A stretch of DNA of 64,000 nucleotides from Microbacterium sp. C5A9 (lineage in GTDB: Bacteria; Actinomycetota; Actinomycetes; Actinomycetales; Microbacteriaceae): assembly GCF_022627955.1 (NCBI RefSeq), contig NZ_JABXGD010000001.1, positions 248,001 to 312,000 on the forward strand. The letters run 5' to 3'. Both the position numbers and the translations under genes were made by a program. Of the stretch, positions 39,164 through 47,634 are shown piece after piece; positions within the stretch are counted from its first letter, which is position 1; each line of letters starts with the position of its first letter. The notes under the pieces are model-generated. The model did not search any database. It saw nothing but the letters and a program-made list of their open reading frames with translations, and was not told the DNA's origin.

Positions 39164-39174
39164 GAAAGCGCTTA
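39164..39174 (+). promoter_or_regulatory. GAAA-N-CGCTTA motif, copy 2
   Basis: GAAAGCGCTTA lies 42 bp upstream of the second binding-protein start. It contains the symmetrical AAGCGCTT typical of LacI-family sites and repeats the motif at 24512 apart from one base and orientation relative to the gene. Confidence 0.4.
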
Positions 39175-39207
39175 CTAGATTACGGCGCGCCCCGCCGGCG
39201 CGCAACC

Positions 39208-39222
39208 ATTGATCGGATCAAT
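39208..39222. promoter_or_regulatory. Fucose-regulon operator, copy 3
   Basis: ATTGATC-G-GATCAAT is a perfect 7-1-7 palindrome in the divergent gap between the second binding protein (start 39122) and the secreted enzyme (start 39328). Confidence 0.7.
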
Positions 39223-39270
39223 AGCCACGATGTGACGGATACTTGGCTTAAGAATCCCGTAAGTGTATAT

Positions 39271-39285
39271 ATTGATCTGATGAAT
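39271..39285. promoter_or_regulatory. Fucose-regulon operator, copy 4
   Basis: ATTGATC-T-GATGAAT (one mismatched pair) lies 42 bp before the secreted-enzyme start and 63 bp from copy 3, in an AT-rich stretch (AAGTGTATAT) that likely holds the promoter. About six helical turns separate the two copies. Confidence 0.68.
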
Positions 39286-39327
39286 CGCCCGGCGAGCGCC
39301 GAGCGCCCTCACCGTCGAGGAGAGACG

Positions 39328-42300
39328 ATGAAGTCCACCGCCCCCGCAGTTCCCCGTCGACGCCGCACTCTGACGCTCGGCGTCGTCATGACCTTGGTCG
39401 CCACGCTGTTCACATCGATCGACGCTCCCGTCGTGCACGCGGCCGAGCCCGTGGCCGACGCTCCGCTGCGGATGACGGTGTCGTCGGAGAACCCGCTGCT
39501 GCTGACGCAGATGAACATCGGCAACGACATGGGCAAGACCGAGGGGTTCGCGCGCGAGTACAACGACGGCTGGAGCATGGGCCAGATCTGGGCATCCGTC
39601 CCGGACGACGTGAAGGGCAACATCGGGTTCGTCCTCCACCAGGGCCACAACGAGGAATCCGACGCCAACCCGGACATGTCCGCACGGTGGCTCGAGGACA
39701 ACGTCGCTGAAGCCGATGAACTCGGCATCCCCGTCTTCATCCTGTGGGACGAGGGCAGGACGCTCATCTCCAACCAGACCCGGTGGCAGTTCCTCGAGCA
39801 CCTCTACCGCACGTACGACACGTTCATGGGCACGGTCGTGTCCGAGCAGGCCGACACGCTCGGCGACCTGCCCGAAGCGCTGCGGATCGCGAACCAGTAC
39901 GGCGGCTTCCACATTCTCGGCTCCCTCGAGGAGACGAACCAACTCGCCAGCCGCATGGAGACCCAGAGCTACTGGGACTCGGTGTCGAAGTACAAGCAGA
40001 ACTTCATCTTCAACCCGAAGAACTTCCACGAGAACTTCGAGACGGTGAACGCCTGGACGCAGGGCGCGTGGCTCGCCGGCGCCTTCGACAACTGGGGGCC
40101 GTACTTCGACGGCTACCCGTACTACACCTGCGGAACCTTCGGTGTGCGCACCGCATACTCGAACTGCGGCGACCGCTGGTCCCGGAGCATCGCCGAGACC
40201 GTGTCCTCGATGATGATGCTCGACCAGTGGCAAGCCGGCGCCACCGTCTTCCATCTCGAGAATCAGCTCGACATGCCGACCGACGGCAGCTTCTACTCTC
40301 CGTACTTCTATCAGTCGATACTTCCCGCGATGCGATACATGCTGGAGCACGACGGACCGGACCGCGCGCAGATCATCGAACGCACGAAGGTCGCCTTCTC
40401 AGAGGTGGAAGGACCGATCTCCGGCCTCCCGGATTCCACGGCCGCGGGGCGCGGCGGCAATCCGAACCGCACCACGTTCTTCTCGATGTACGAGCAGGCG
40501 CCGGCTCTCACGGCGGTGCAGAAGCAGATGTGGTTCTACCTTCGTTCCAGCGGAAGGTACGGCATCGTGCCTCGGATCCCCAAGCTCGCGCCGGCCGCGC
40601 TCGTTGACCAGCTGCGAGCTGGGGGAGCGACGGTTCTGACCAAGTCGACCTACGGACCTGCGATGGGCTTCGGCGATACCCGAGGGGCGCTGTTCGACAC
40701 CGCCTACCCAGCTATCTCCACCGGCGACGCCTTCGTGCAGAAGTCCGGAGCGAGCTGGCTGGTGTACAACTCCAACGACCGGGACAACTTCGCGCAGGAC
40801 GCGTCCCTCCTGCTGACCGGGAGCACGTTCACTCGTCTCGAGATGCCGCAGATCACGCCCCACACCTGGGCGATGGTCACCGAGGACGGCGCGTCGCTCG
40901 ACGTGCGTCTCAACACGTACCGGACGGACCGCGAAGCGGATCTGCTGTCGGTCGGCGGTGTGCGCGACATGGAGTTCAACCGCAACTTCGTCGAGTACGC
41001 GTACGTTCCGAACCCCCATGATGATGCGCTGCGGACGACGACGCTCCGCGTCGAGGTCGGCACCCAGCCCCAGCTCACGATCTCGGGGTACGACGGAAAC
41101 CAGTACGACTACCAGGAGCACTACGACGCGTCGTCGAACACCTACACCCTGACCGTCCAGTCGAACGGCGTGGTCGACATCCGCCTGACCACCGGCGCCG
41201 ACGACGCCGGATGGACGACCCTCCCGAGTTCCCAGGTGCGCACCGACGACGGTGGGCTGGATGCGGTGTTCGACGGCACGTCGGTTCGCTGGACCGGCGC
41301 ATCCGCCGGCGCGGTGACGGTCGATGGCGTGGCGGTCGGGAACGCCGGCTCCGGAGCAGTCCACGTGACCGGCCTGTCGAACGGCGTCCACACACTGCGC
41401 ATCGAGGGAGCCACGGGCGGGGAGGCCTCGTACGTTCCCTCCGTCGAGCACTCGGCGACCAGTGTCGAGTCGAACGACTTCACCTACGGCAGTGCGGCCG
41501 AGGACGAAGACGTGCTCTACGGATCCGATGGCTGGCGCGTCACCGAGGACGGCAGGATGAAGCTCGTCGGATACGTCTTCCCGTTCTACGGGGACACGAC
41601 CGTCTACAACACGAACGTGAAGGCGAGCGACGTCCGATACGAGTCGTCGCTGTCCCTCGTCAACGGCACATCCGGATCCCTGATGGTGCGCGGTGATGAG
41701 AAGGGCAAGCTCGGCTACTTCTTCCGCCTCGACCCGCTCCGCGTGAACGACGGCCGCAACGGGACGGCGGGGTACTCCTGTTCGCTCCACAAAGACAGCG
41801 CCGGTTCGCTGAACGGCGGATGGGCGCCGGTCGCGACATGCGACCCGAGCGTCGTCCTGCAGCAGAACCGCAGCTATGACGTGGTCGTCGAGGCCCGCGG
41901 CGACACGATCACCGCGAGCATCGACGGGGCGCAGGTGCTCACCGTCACCGGTGCGGTCGAACGCGCCGGATACACCGGTGTCCGCTCCCCGGCCGCGCAG
42001 TCGTATGCCGGCACGTTCGGGCAGTTCGTCGAGTTGGACGACGCCACCGTCACCGACCTCGCCACGTCGAAGACGTACTCCACCGACTTCTCCTCGTGGA
42101 CGACGGCGAAGGGATGGATGACGGAGACACCTCTCGTGTTCGGCTGGAACGACAGGGAGGACCCGCGGAGCTCGTTCACCTTCCCCTGGGAGTGGGACGT
42201 GAGCGGCGGCGAGATGACGGTCGTCGAGAACGATGTGTTCACCTCCGGGCTCGTCGGGCACGGCCGGCTCTCCGCGGGGAACTCGAACGCGGTCGCGACG

Positions 42301-44412
42301 GGCGGAGCGGAATCCGACTGGGCAGAGGACGGAGACTACGACTACTGGGCCTGGGTGAAGGTGACGGCCGGGAACCAGGGTGGTCTCGTCGTCCGCGGCG
42401 ACGACGCCGGCGACGGCTACCAGGCTCGGGTCGACGTGGAAGCCGGAAGCGTCGAGCTCGGCACGGTCGTGGACGGAGAGTGGGCCCGTCTCGCCCAGGC
42501 AGATGTCGAGGGACTCGCGCGGGACGAGTGGATTCTGGTCAAGACCAGCGTCCGCGGCCCGCTCATCACGGTCTCGGTGGCAGGGCGCGAGGTGCTCAGC
42601 GCTGCGGACGACCGGTTCGAGACCGGGGCCGCCGGGATCTGGACGCCGAAGGGTGGGGAAGTGGATGTCGACGAGGCCCGGGTGGTGGCGCGTCCTGCGC
42701 TTCCTCTGACCGACGCGCGCACGGCGCTCACCACCGTCGCAGACGTCTCGGGTGTACCGCAGATCACCGGATACGACCTCGTCAGCGTGAAGACGGCACG
42801 CACCGAGCAACCGGCGCTCCCGGCGACGGTGACGGCCCGGTATTCAGACGGGTCGCGGCACGAGGTCGACGTGACGTGGCCGGCGTTGACCACGGCGCAG
42901 CTGAACACCGCCACGGCGCCGACGGCCGACGGGCCGAGCCGCGGAATCCACGTCGTCAGCGGCACCGTCGCCGGGTCCGCGATGCCCGTGCCTGCGACGG
43001 TCATGGTGATGCCGAACCTGACGACCCCGCTGAACGTCACCGGCACCTACTCGAGTGCTGCACCCTCGATTCCGAACCAGGTGCCGGGGCTCGGCACGTT
43101 CAGCGACGGGACGCGAACCTGGACGAAGTACCTCTACGTGCGGTGGCAGGACACCCCGCAGACCGCGCCCGGTTCGCCGAACACTCAGACCATCACCGGC
43201 ACTGTCGGTGGCGCACCGTGGCAGACGGTGACGGCGACGATCGCGGTCACTCCCGACAAGGATCCGACCGACCCAGGCAGCGGGCCCGACCCGGAGCCGG
43301 TGCCCGCGAACCTGGCCCTGGGTGCCTCCGTGAAGACGTACTTCACGGCGTCGAACGCCGCGCGCGTTCCTGCGAAGATCGTCGACGGAGATCTGGCCAC
43401 CGCCTGGTATACCGGCGGGTCGAGCGACGGGTCGTTCTCGGACGGCACGGCAGCATCCACGCAGGGATCGCTGTGCTCCTGGGTGTACGTCGATCTCGGC
43501 GCAGACGCCACGCTCAGCAGCGTCGCGACGCAGTTCGGAGAGAACCTCTCGACGTTCGGTTCGATGTTCAACGCGCCCTACAGCGTGCAGGTGCTCACCG
43601 ACGCGGAGGCAGCGGCGCATACGGAGAAGGAGCGGAACAGCTCGGTGTGCACCCGCCGATCCGGAGGCAACTACGGATCGGCGGCGACGGGCAGCGAGTA
43701 TGTCGTGACACCCGACGAGGACATCTGGCGCACGGTCGCCACGGGTACCGGGACCGCGACTCTGGCGTCGCTGGACCTGGCGCAGGTCGACGCGCGCTAC
43801 GTGCGGATCCTCACGAATGAACCCGCGACCGCGCACCGCTATGGGACGGCGATCTACGAGCTGCAGGTCTGGGGGCTGCGTGACATGACGAATACGACGG
43901 CCCCCGCTGTGACGGGGACTCGCGGTATCGGTTCAGTGCTCGAGGCGAACGCCGGAGCGTGGAGCATCGACGACCCGGAGGTGCGGTTCCAATGGATGCG
44001 CGACGGCCAGCCGATCGACGGTGCACGGTCGCCGAAGTACACGCTCACCGAGGCCGATCTCGGCGCCGCAGTCACCGTGCGAGTGCGCGCTTTCCGCGAC
44101 GGTTTCGCGCCCGGTGAGGCAGGCTCGAATGTCGTCACTCCCGTCGCAGCGCCGACAGCCACGATCAAGGACGGCGCGACCTTCACCGTGAGAACGGGCG
44201 AGACCTACGCCATGATCTCGTTCAAGCTCTACTCGGCGCAGAAGATCGACAGGGTCGTGCTGAACGGCACGACGAAGGATCTCACCGACAACCAGTGGTC
44301 CGACGTCAACTTCATCAGGCCGTCGACGTTCGGAGCCGTCACGGGGGTGAACGTGCTCGTCGTCTACGACGCGGAAGGGAACTCGAAGACCTCTACCTTC
44401 GTGCTGAACTAG
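39328..44412 (+). CDS. Giant secreted multimodular glycoside hydrolase, GH98-like
   Basis: Predicted 1694 residues. ATG 39328 has GAGGAGAG 4 nt upstream. Signal peptide: Arg-rich, TLGVVMTLVATLFTS, cleavage near VHA-AEP. Residues ~45-400 form a catalytic barrel (MNIGNDMGKTEGF, GFVLHQGHNEES, VFILWDEGRT, FHILGSLEETNQL, WTQGAWLAGAFDNWGPY) and ~410-630 a beta domain (YGPAMGFGDTRGALFDTAYP, TPHTWAMV). I read this as GH98 plus its C-terminal domain, known for endo-beta-galactosidases of blood-group glycans and some xylanases; not verified. Then two LamG/DUF1080-like beta sandwiches (~710-920, ~920-1130), two bacterial Ig-like domains (~1130-1310), an F5/8C (CBM32-like) domain (~1328-1517), an Ig-like repeat (~1521-1608) and a C-terminal beta domain. 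No sortase signal. Confidence 0.75.
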   Translation: MKSTAPAVPRRRRTLTLGVVMTLVATLFTSIDAPVVHAAEPVADAPLRMTVSSENPLLLTQMNIGNDMGKTEGFAREYNDGWSMGQIWASVPDDVKGNIGFVLHQGHNEESDANPDMSARWLEDNVAEADELGIPVFILWDEGRTLISNQTRWQFLEHLYRTYDTFMGTVVSEQADTLGDLPEALRIANQYGGFHILGSLEETNQLASRMETQSYWDSVSKYKQNFIFNPKNFHENFETVNAWTQGAWLAGAFDNWGPYFDGYPYYTCGTFGVRTAYSNCGDRWSRSIAETVSSMMMLDQWQAGATVFHLENQLDMPTDGSFYSPYFYQSILPAMRYMLEHDGPDRAQIIERTKVAFSEVEGPISGLPDSTAAGRGGNPNRTTFFSMYEQAPALTAVQKQMWFYLRSSGRYGIVPRIPKLAPAALVDQLRAGGATVLTKSTYGPAMGFGDTRGALFDTAYPAISTGDAFVQKSGASWLVYNSNDRDNFAQDASLLLTGSTFTRLEMPQITPHTWAMVTEDGASLDVRLNTYRTDREADLLSVGGVRDMEFNRNFVEYAYVPNPHDDALRTTTLRVEVGTQPQLTISGYDGNQYDYQEHYDASSNTYTLTVQSNGVVDIRLTTGADDAGWTTLPSSQVRTDDGGLDAVFDGTSVRWTGASAGAVTVDGVAVGNAGSGAVHVTGLSNGVHTLRIEGATGGEASYVPSVEHSATSVESNDFTYGSAAEDEDVLYGSDGWRVTEDGRMKLVGYVFPFYGDTTVYNTNVKASDVRYESSLSLVNGTSGSLMVRGDEKGKLGYFFRLDPLRVNDGRNGTAGYSCSLHKDSAGSLNGGWAPVATCDPSVVLQQNRSYDVVVEARGDTITASIDGAQVLTVTGAVERAGYTGVRSPAAQSYAGTFGQFVELDDATVTDLATSKTYSTDFSSWTTAKGWMTETPLVFGWNDREDPRSSFTFPWEWDVSGGEMTVVENDVFTSGLVGHGRLSAGNSNAVATGGAESDWAEDGDYDYWAWVKVTAGNQGGLVVRGDDAGDGYQARVDVEAGSVELGTVVDGEWARLAQADVEGLARDEWILVKTSVRGPLITVSVAGREVLSAADDRFETGAAGIWTPKGGEVDVDEARVVARPALPLTDARTALTTVADVSGVPQITGYDLVSVKTARTEQPALPATVTARYSDGSRHEVDVTWPALTTAQLNTATAPTADGPSRGIHVVSGTVAGSAMPVPATVMVMPNLTTPLNVTGTYSSAAPSIPNQVPGLGTFSDGTRTWTKYLYVRWQDTPQTAPGSPNTQTITGTVGGAPWQTVTATIAVTPDKDPTDPGSGPDPEPVPANLALGASVKTYFTASNAARVPAKIVDGDLATAWYTGGSSDGSFSDGTAASTQGSLCSWVYVDLGADATLSSVATQFGENLSTFGSMFNAPYSVQVLTDAEAAAHTEKERNSSVCTRRSGGNYGSAATGSEYVVTPDEDIWRTVATGTGTATLASLDLAQVDARYVRILTNEPATAHRYGTAIYELQVWGLRDMTNTTAPAVTGTRGIGSVLEANAGAWSIDDPEVRFQWMRDGQPIDGARSPKYTLTEADLGAAVTVRVRAFRDGFAPGEAGSNVVTPVAAPTATIKDGATFTVRTGETYAMISFKLYSAQKIDRVVLNGTTKDLTDNQWSDVNFIRPSTFGAVTGVNVLVVYDAEGNSKTSTFVLN

Positions 44413-44456
44413 GCGGCGTCGTCGCGCATCCGAGAGAAACACGCCCGGGGTGCTAG

Positions 44457-44475
44457 TTAGGATTACCTACCCTAA
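44457..44475. promoter_or_regulatory. IdeR/DtxR-type iron box
   Basis: TTAGGATTACCTACCCTAA matches the DtxR/IdeR consensus TTAGGTTAGSCTAACCTAA at 15 of 19 positions by my count. It lies 56 bp upstream of the siderophore-binding lipoprotein start. Iron-loaded IdeR would repress the operon. Confidence 0.8.
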
Positions 44476-44530
44476 CTTCAATCTTGCTACGGTCGAAGGG
44501 ATCCCCTCCGCCGACAGATTGGTCCTCACC

Positions 44531-45490
44531 GTGCTCCGCCGCGCCTCCCTCGTCGCCCTCGTGGCCGCGTCCGCCCTGCTGCTCGCCTCCTGCGCCTCAT
44601 CGGAGGGGCAGGCCGAAGAAGGCACCGGCGGCGACGCCGGCGTGACGCTCACGCACCCCTCGCTCGAGGGACTCGAGATCGACTTCGACGCCCAGCCGCA
44701 GGACATCGTCATGGACTGCTACGCCTACAGCTCGCTGCACGAGTACGGTGTCGAGCCGGTCGCGCTCTTCGGGTACGAGTGCGACAACCCGTTCGTAATG
44801 GGGGATGCCGACATCTCCGACATCCCGGTCGTCGGCACGGACGGCGAGATCGACGTCGAGAAGCTCGCCGAACTGCGTCCCGATGCGATCATCGGCCAGG
44901 GCACCGCCGAGGGATGGTCGTGGTTCGACGAAGACGTGAACGCGCAGATCACCCGCGTCGCGCCGTTCGTGCCGCTGCCGAGCAGCGAGACGATCGACGG
45001 TCGCATCGCCGACACCCGTGAGATCGCGGCCTTCTTCGGTGCCGACGTCACCTCCGACGCCATCGAGCAGTCCGATGCCGACCTCGCTGCGGCGAAGGAG
45101 GCCTTCGGTACCGCCATCGCCGACAGCGATCTCGACATCATGCTGACCAGCCCGACGAAGGAGATGCTCTACACGGGCGTCGGATTCGCTCAGGCGACGA
45201 TGCTCGAGGAGCTCGGCGCCACGATCGTCGGCGCCGAGGCTCCGGCGACCGGCAACCCGTGGGGACAGGTCGCCTGGGAGGACGCGTCGACCTTCGGAGC
45301 CGACATCCTGCTCGTCGAGGGCTACGACGAGGACTTCGCGTTCAGCGCCGACCTGTGGAACGCTCTGCCCCCTGTCCAGGCCGAGCAGCTGGGTGCCTGG
45401 AGCTCGAAGGGCGCGATGACCGCATCCACCTACGCGGCATGGCTGAACGACCTGACCGATCTCGTCTCCTCCTCGACCAAGGTCGCCTGA
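44531..45490 (+). CDS. Iron-siderophore ABC transporter binding lipoprotein
   Basis: Predicted 319 residues. GTG 44531 is chosen because it gives a compact lipoprotein signal (VLRRASLVALVAASALLLASC, Cys21); an upstream ATG at 44450 would overlap the iron box. FecB/FepB pattern: IVMDCYAYSSLHEYGVEPVALFGYE, IPVVGTDGEIDVEKLAELRPDAIIG, ITRVAPFVPLPSSETIDGRIADTREIAAFFG, DADILLVEGYDEDF-like FGADILLVEGYD. Captures a ferric siderophore. First gene of a four-gene importer under an iron box. Confidence 0.92.
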   Translation: MLRRASLVALVAASALLLASCASSEGQAEEGTGGDAGVTLTHPSLEGLEIDFDAQPQDIVMDCYAYSSLHEYGVEPVALFGYECDNPFVMGDADISDIPVVGTDGEIDVEKLAELRPDAIIGQGTAEGWSWFDEDVNAQITRVAPFVPLPSSETIDGRIADTREIAAFFGADVTSDAIEQSDADLAAAKEAFGTAIADSDLDIMLTSPTKEMLYTGVGFAQATMLEELGATIVGAEAPATGNPWGQVAWEDASTFGADILLVEGYDEDFAFSADLWNALPPVQAEQLGAWSSKGAMTASTYAAWLNDLTDLVSSSTKVA

Positions 45491-45497
45491 CACCCCG

Positions 45498-46577
45498 ATG
45501 CACGCGCAGAACGCGGCAGTCGGGTCTGCCCCGGACACCCTCGTGTCCGGGGCGGACCCGCGACCCTCGGCGACCCGACCCCACCATCGGCGCCGGTGGC
45601 TCGGTCTTCTCGTGCTCGCCGTGCTCTGCGCACTGGCGCTCGCAGCGAGCATGCTGGTCGGATCGCGCTTCGTGGCTCCGGCAGACGTGCTGCACTTCCT
45701 CGTGCACCCAGATCCCGACGATGCGGTGTCGCAGACGATCTGGTTCTCACGAGTGCCGCGCACCGTCCTCGTGCTCGTCGCCGGGGCGGCACTGGGTGTC
45801 GCCGGCGCCCTGATGCAGGCGGTCACGCGGAATCCGATGACCGATCCCGGCATCCTGGGAGTGAACGCCGGCGCATCGCTCGCCGTGGTCGTGGGGCTCG
45901 CGTTCTTCGGCGTGACCGACATCTCGCAGTACATGTGGTGGTCGTTCGCGGGCGCGATGATCACCTCGGTGCTCGTGTTCGTGATCGGCAACACGGGCAC
46001 GGCGCGCGGCAATCCGGTGCGGATGACGCTCTCGGGCGTCGCGCTCGGCGCGGTGCTGTCGGGCTTCACGTCGGCGGTGCTGCTGTCGAACTCCGAGATG
46101 CTGCAGCGCCTGCGCGGCTGGTCGGCGGGAACGACCGCCTCCCAGCCCCTCGACGCCACGCTCGCGATCGTGCCGGTCATCGCCGCGGGGCTCGCGATCG
46201 CGCTCCTCAGCTCTCGGTCGCTCGACGTGCTCTCACTCGGCGAGGCCTCGGCGGTCGCGATGGGGGCGCATCCGCAGCGCATCCGTCTCGTGGCGCTCGT
46301 CGCGATCGCGCTGCTCGCCGGCGGCGCGACGGCCGCGGCGGGGCCGATCGGCTTCCTGGGTCTGCTCGCACCGCACCTCGCACGCATGATCGTCGGTCCG
46401 CACCAGGGATGGATCATGGCGTACTCCGTGCTGATCGCGCCCGCGGTCATGGGCTTCGCCGACGTCCTCGGCCGGGTCATCACCGCGGGCGAGGTACCCG
46501 TGGGCATCGTCACCGCGTTCATCGGCGCGCCCGTGCTGATCTACATGGTCCGCCGCTACCGGGTCTCGGAGGTGTGA
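45498..46577 (+). CDS. Siderophore ABC permease (FecCD family), first
   Basis: Predicted 359 residues. About nine to ten membrane helices, starting RRRWLGLLVLAVLCALALAASM. FecCD motifs: RVPRTVLVLVAGAALGVAGALMQAVTRNPMTDPGILGVNAGAS, LGEASAVAMGAHPQRIRL, GPIGFLGLLAPHLARMIVGP and EVPVGIVTAFIGAPVLIYMVRR. The first ~30 residues are hydrophilic and are encoded by a strong hairpin. ATG 45498 lacks a clear ribosome site, so the exact start is uncertain. Confidence 0.9.
   Translation: MHAQNAAVGSAPDTLVSGADPRPSATRPHHRRRWLGLLVLAVLCALALAASMLVGSRFVAPADVLHFLVHPDPDDAVSQTIWFSRVPRTVLVLVAGAALGVAGALMQAVTRNPMTDPGILGVNAGASLAVVVGLAFFGVTDISQYMWWSFAGAMITSVLVFVIGNTGTARGNPVRMTLSGVALGAVLSGFTSAVLLSNSEMLQRLRGWSAGTTASQPLDATLAIVPVIAAGLAIALLSSRSLDVLSLGEASAVAMGAHPQRIRLVALVAIALLAGGATAAAGPIGFLGLLAPHLARMIVGPHQGWIMAYSVLIAPAVMGFADVLGRVITAGEVPVGIVTAFIGAPVLIYMVRRYRVSEV
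45521..45560 (+). promoter_or_regulatory. Large hairpin at the 5' end of the siderophore permease gene
   Basis: CGGGTC-T-GCCCCGGACAC (45521-45538) pairs with GTGTCCGGGGC-G-GACCCG (45543-45560): 18 bp with one G-U pair around the loop CCTC. It begins 31 bp after the binding-protein stop and lies within codons 8-21 of the annotated permease. Confidence 0.75.
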
Positions 46578-46581
46578 GGCG

Positions 46582-47634
46582 ATGACCGACATCGACTTCG
46601 GCCGACGCGTCCTCCGTGTCGGACCGCCCTCGCGTCCGCTGCTCCTGGTCGACGCCCGATCCCTCGTGATCTGCACCTCGATCTGGATCGCGATCGTCGT
46701 GCTCGCCGTCTACGCACTGTGCACCGGATCCGCGCAGATCACGCCGTGGGAGGCTCTCGCGACGCTCGCCGGACGCGGAGACGACTACACGACCATGGTC
46801 GTGCTCGAGTGGCGCGCCCCCCGCATCCTGATGGCGGTGCTGCTGGGCGCCTGTCTCGCATTGAGCGGAGCGATCTTCCAGAACCTCACCGGCAATCCGC
46901 TCGGTTCCCCGGATGTCATCGGCTTCCAGACCGGGTCCTACACCGGCGCGCTCGTGGTGATGCTGCTGCTGGGCGGGGGATCGGCGGCGACCATGGTCGG
47001 TGCCCTCACCGGTGGTGTGGCGACGGCGTTCCTCGTGTTCTTCCTGTCTTCCACGCGCGGGGCGGTGCGCGGCGTGCGCCTGATCATCGTCGGCATCGCC
47101 GTGAGCGCCATGCTCGCCTCGGTGAACGTGTGGATCCTCCTCACCGCGACCGTCGAAGATGCGATCATGGCGGGCCTGTGGGGCGCCGGCAACCTCTCGG
47201 GAGTGTCCTGGCCGACCTTCGCGACCGCCCTCTTCGGCTCCGCGCTCTTCCTCGTCGCGGCGGCCGCGCTGAGCCGGCCGATGCGCATCATGCAGGTCGG
47301 GATGCCGTTCGCGACCGCTCTCGGGCAGAACGTCCGGCTGGTCCAGGTCTCGGCGATCGTGATCGGCGTCGGACTCACGGCGCTCGCCACCGCGACGGTC
47401 GGCCCGATCTCGTTCATCGCGCTCGCCGCGCCGCAGATCGCCCGCCGCATCGTGCGGTCCGACGGGCTCGCTCTGGGACCGACGGCTGCCGTCGGCTCGA
47501 TGCTCCTGCTGCTGGCCGATGTGGTGGCGCAGCGGATCCACCCCGACTCGCCCCTGCCGGTCGGCATCGTCACGGTGTCGATCGGCGGACTCTACTTCCT
47601 GTGGCTGCTCCTCCGAGAGGGAAAGAAGCGATGA
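46582..47634 (+). CDS. Siderophore ABC permease (FecCD family), second
   Basis: Predicted 350 residues, 4 bp after the first permease stop with GTGAGGCG as the only upstream purine run. Membrane helices begin LVICTSIWIAIVVLAVYAL. FecCD motifs: WRAPRILMAVLLGACLALSGAIFQNLTGNPLGSPDVIGFQTGS, MPFATALGQNVRLVQV, GPISFIALAAPQIARRIVRS and LPVGIVTVSIGGLYFLWLL. Forms a heterodimeric channel with the first permease. Overlaps the ATPase start by ATGA. Confidence 0.93.
   Translation: MTDIDFGRRVLRVGPPSRPLLLVDARSLVICTSIWIAIVVLAVYALCTGSAQITPWEALATLAGRGDDYTTMVVLEWRAPRILMAVLLGACLALSGAIFQNLTGNPLGSPDVIGFQTGSYTGALVVMLLLGGGSAATMVGALTGGVATAFLVFFLSSTRGAVRGVRLIIVGIAVSAMLASVNVWILLTATVEDAIMAGLWGAGNLSGVSWPTFATALFGSALFLVAAAALSRPMRIMQVGMPFATALGQNVRLVQVSAIVIGVGLTALATATVGPISFIALAAPQIARRIVRSDGLALGPTAAVGSMLLLLADVVAQRIHPDSPLPVGIVTVSIGGLYFLWLLLREGKKR

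Noticed and set aside
24361..44412. Mobile island with attachment sites or transposase
   Set aside because: The locus looks accessory, but no integrase, transposase, direct repeat pair or tRNA junction was seen at its edges.
44450..44530. Upstream ATG start of the siderophore-binding protein
   Set aside because: It would place the IdeR box inside the coding sequence and disrupt the lipoprotein signal; GTG 44531 gives a clean lipobox.
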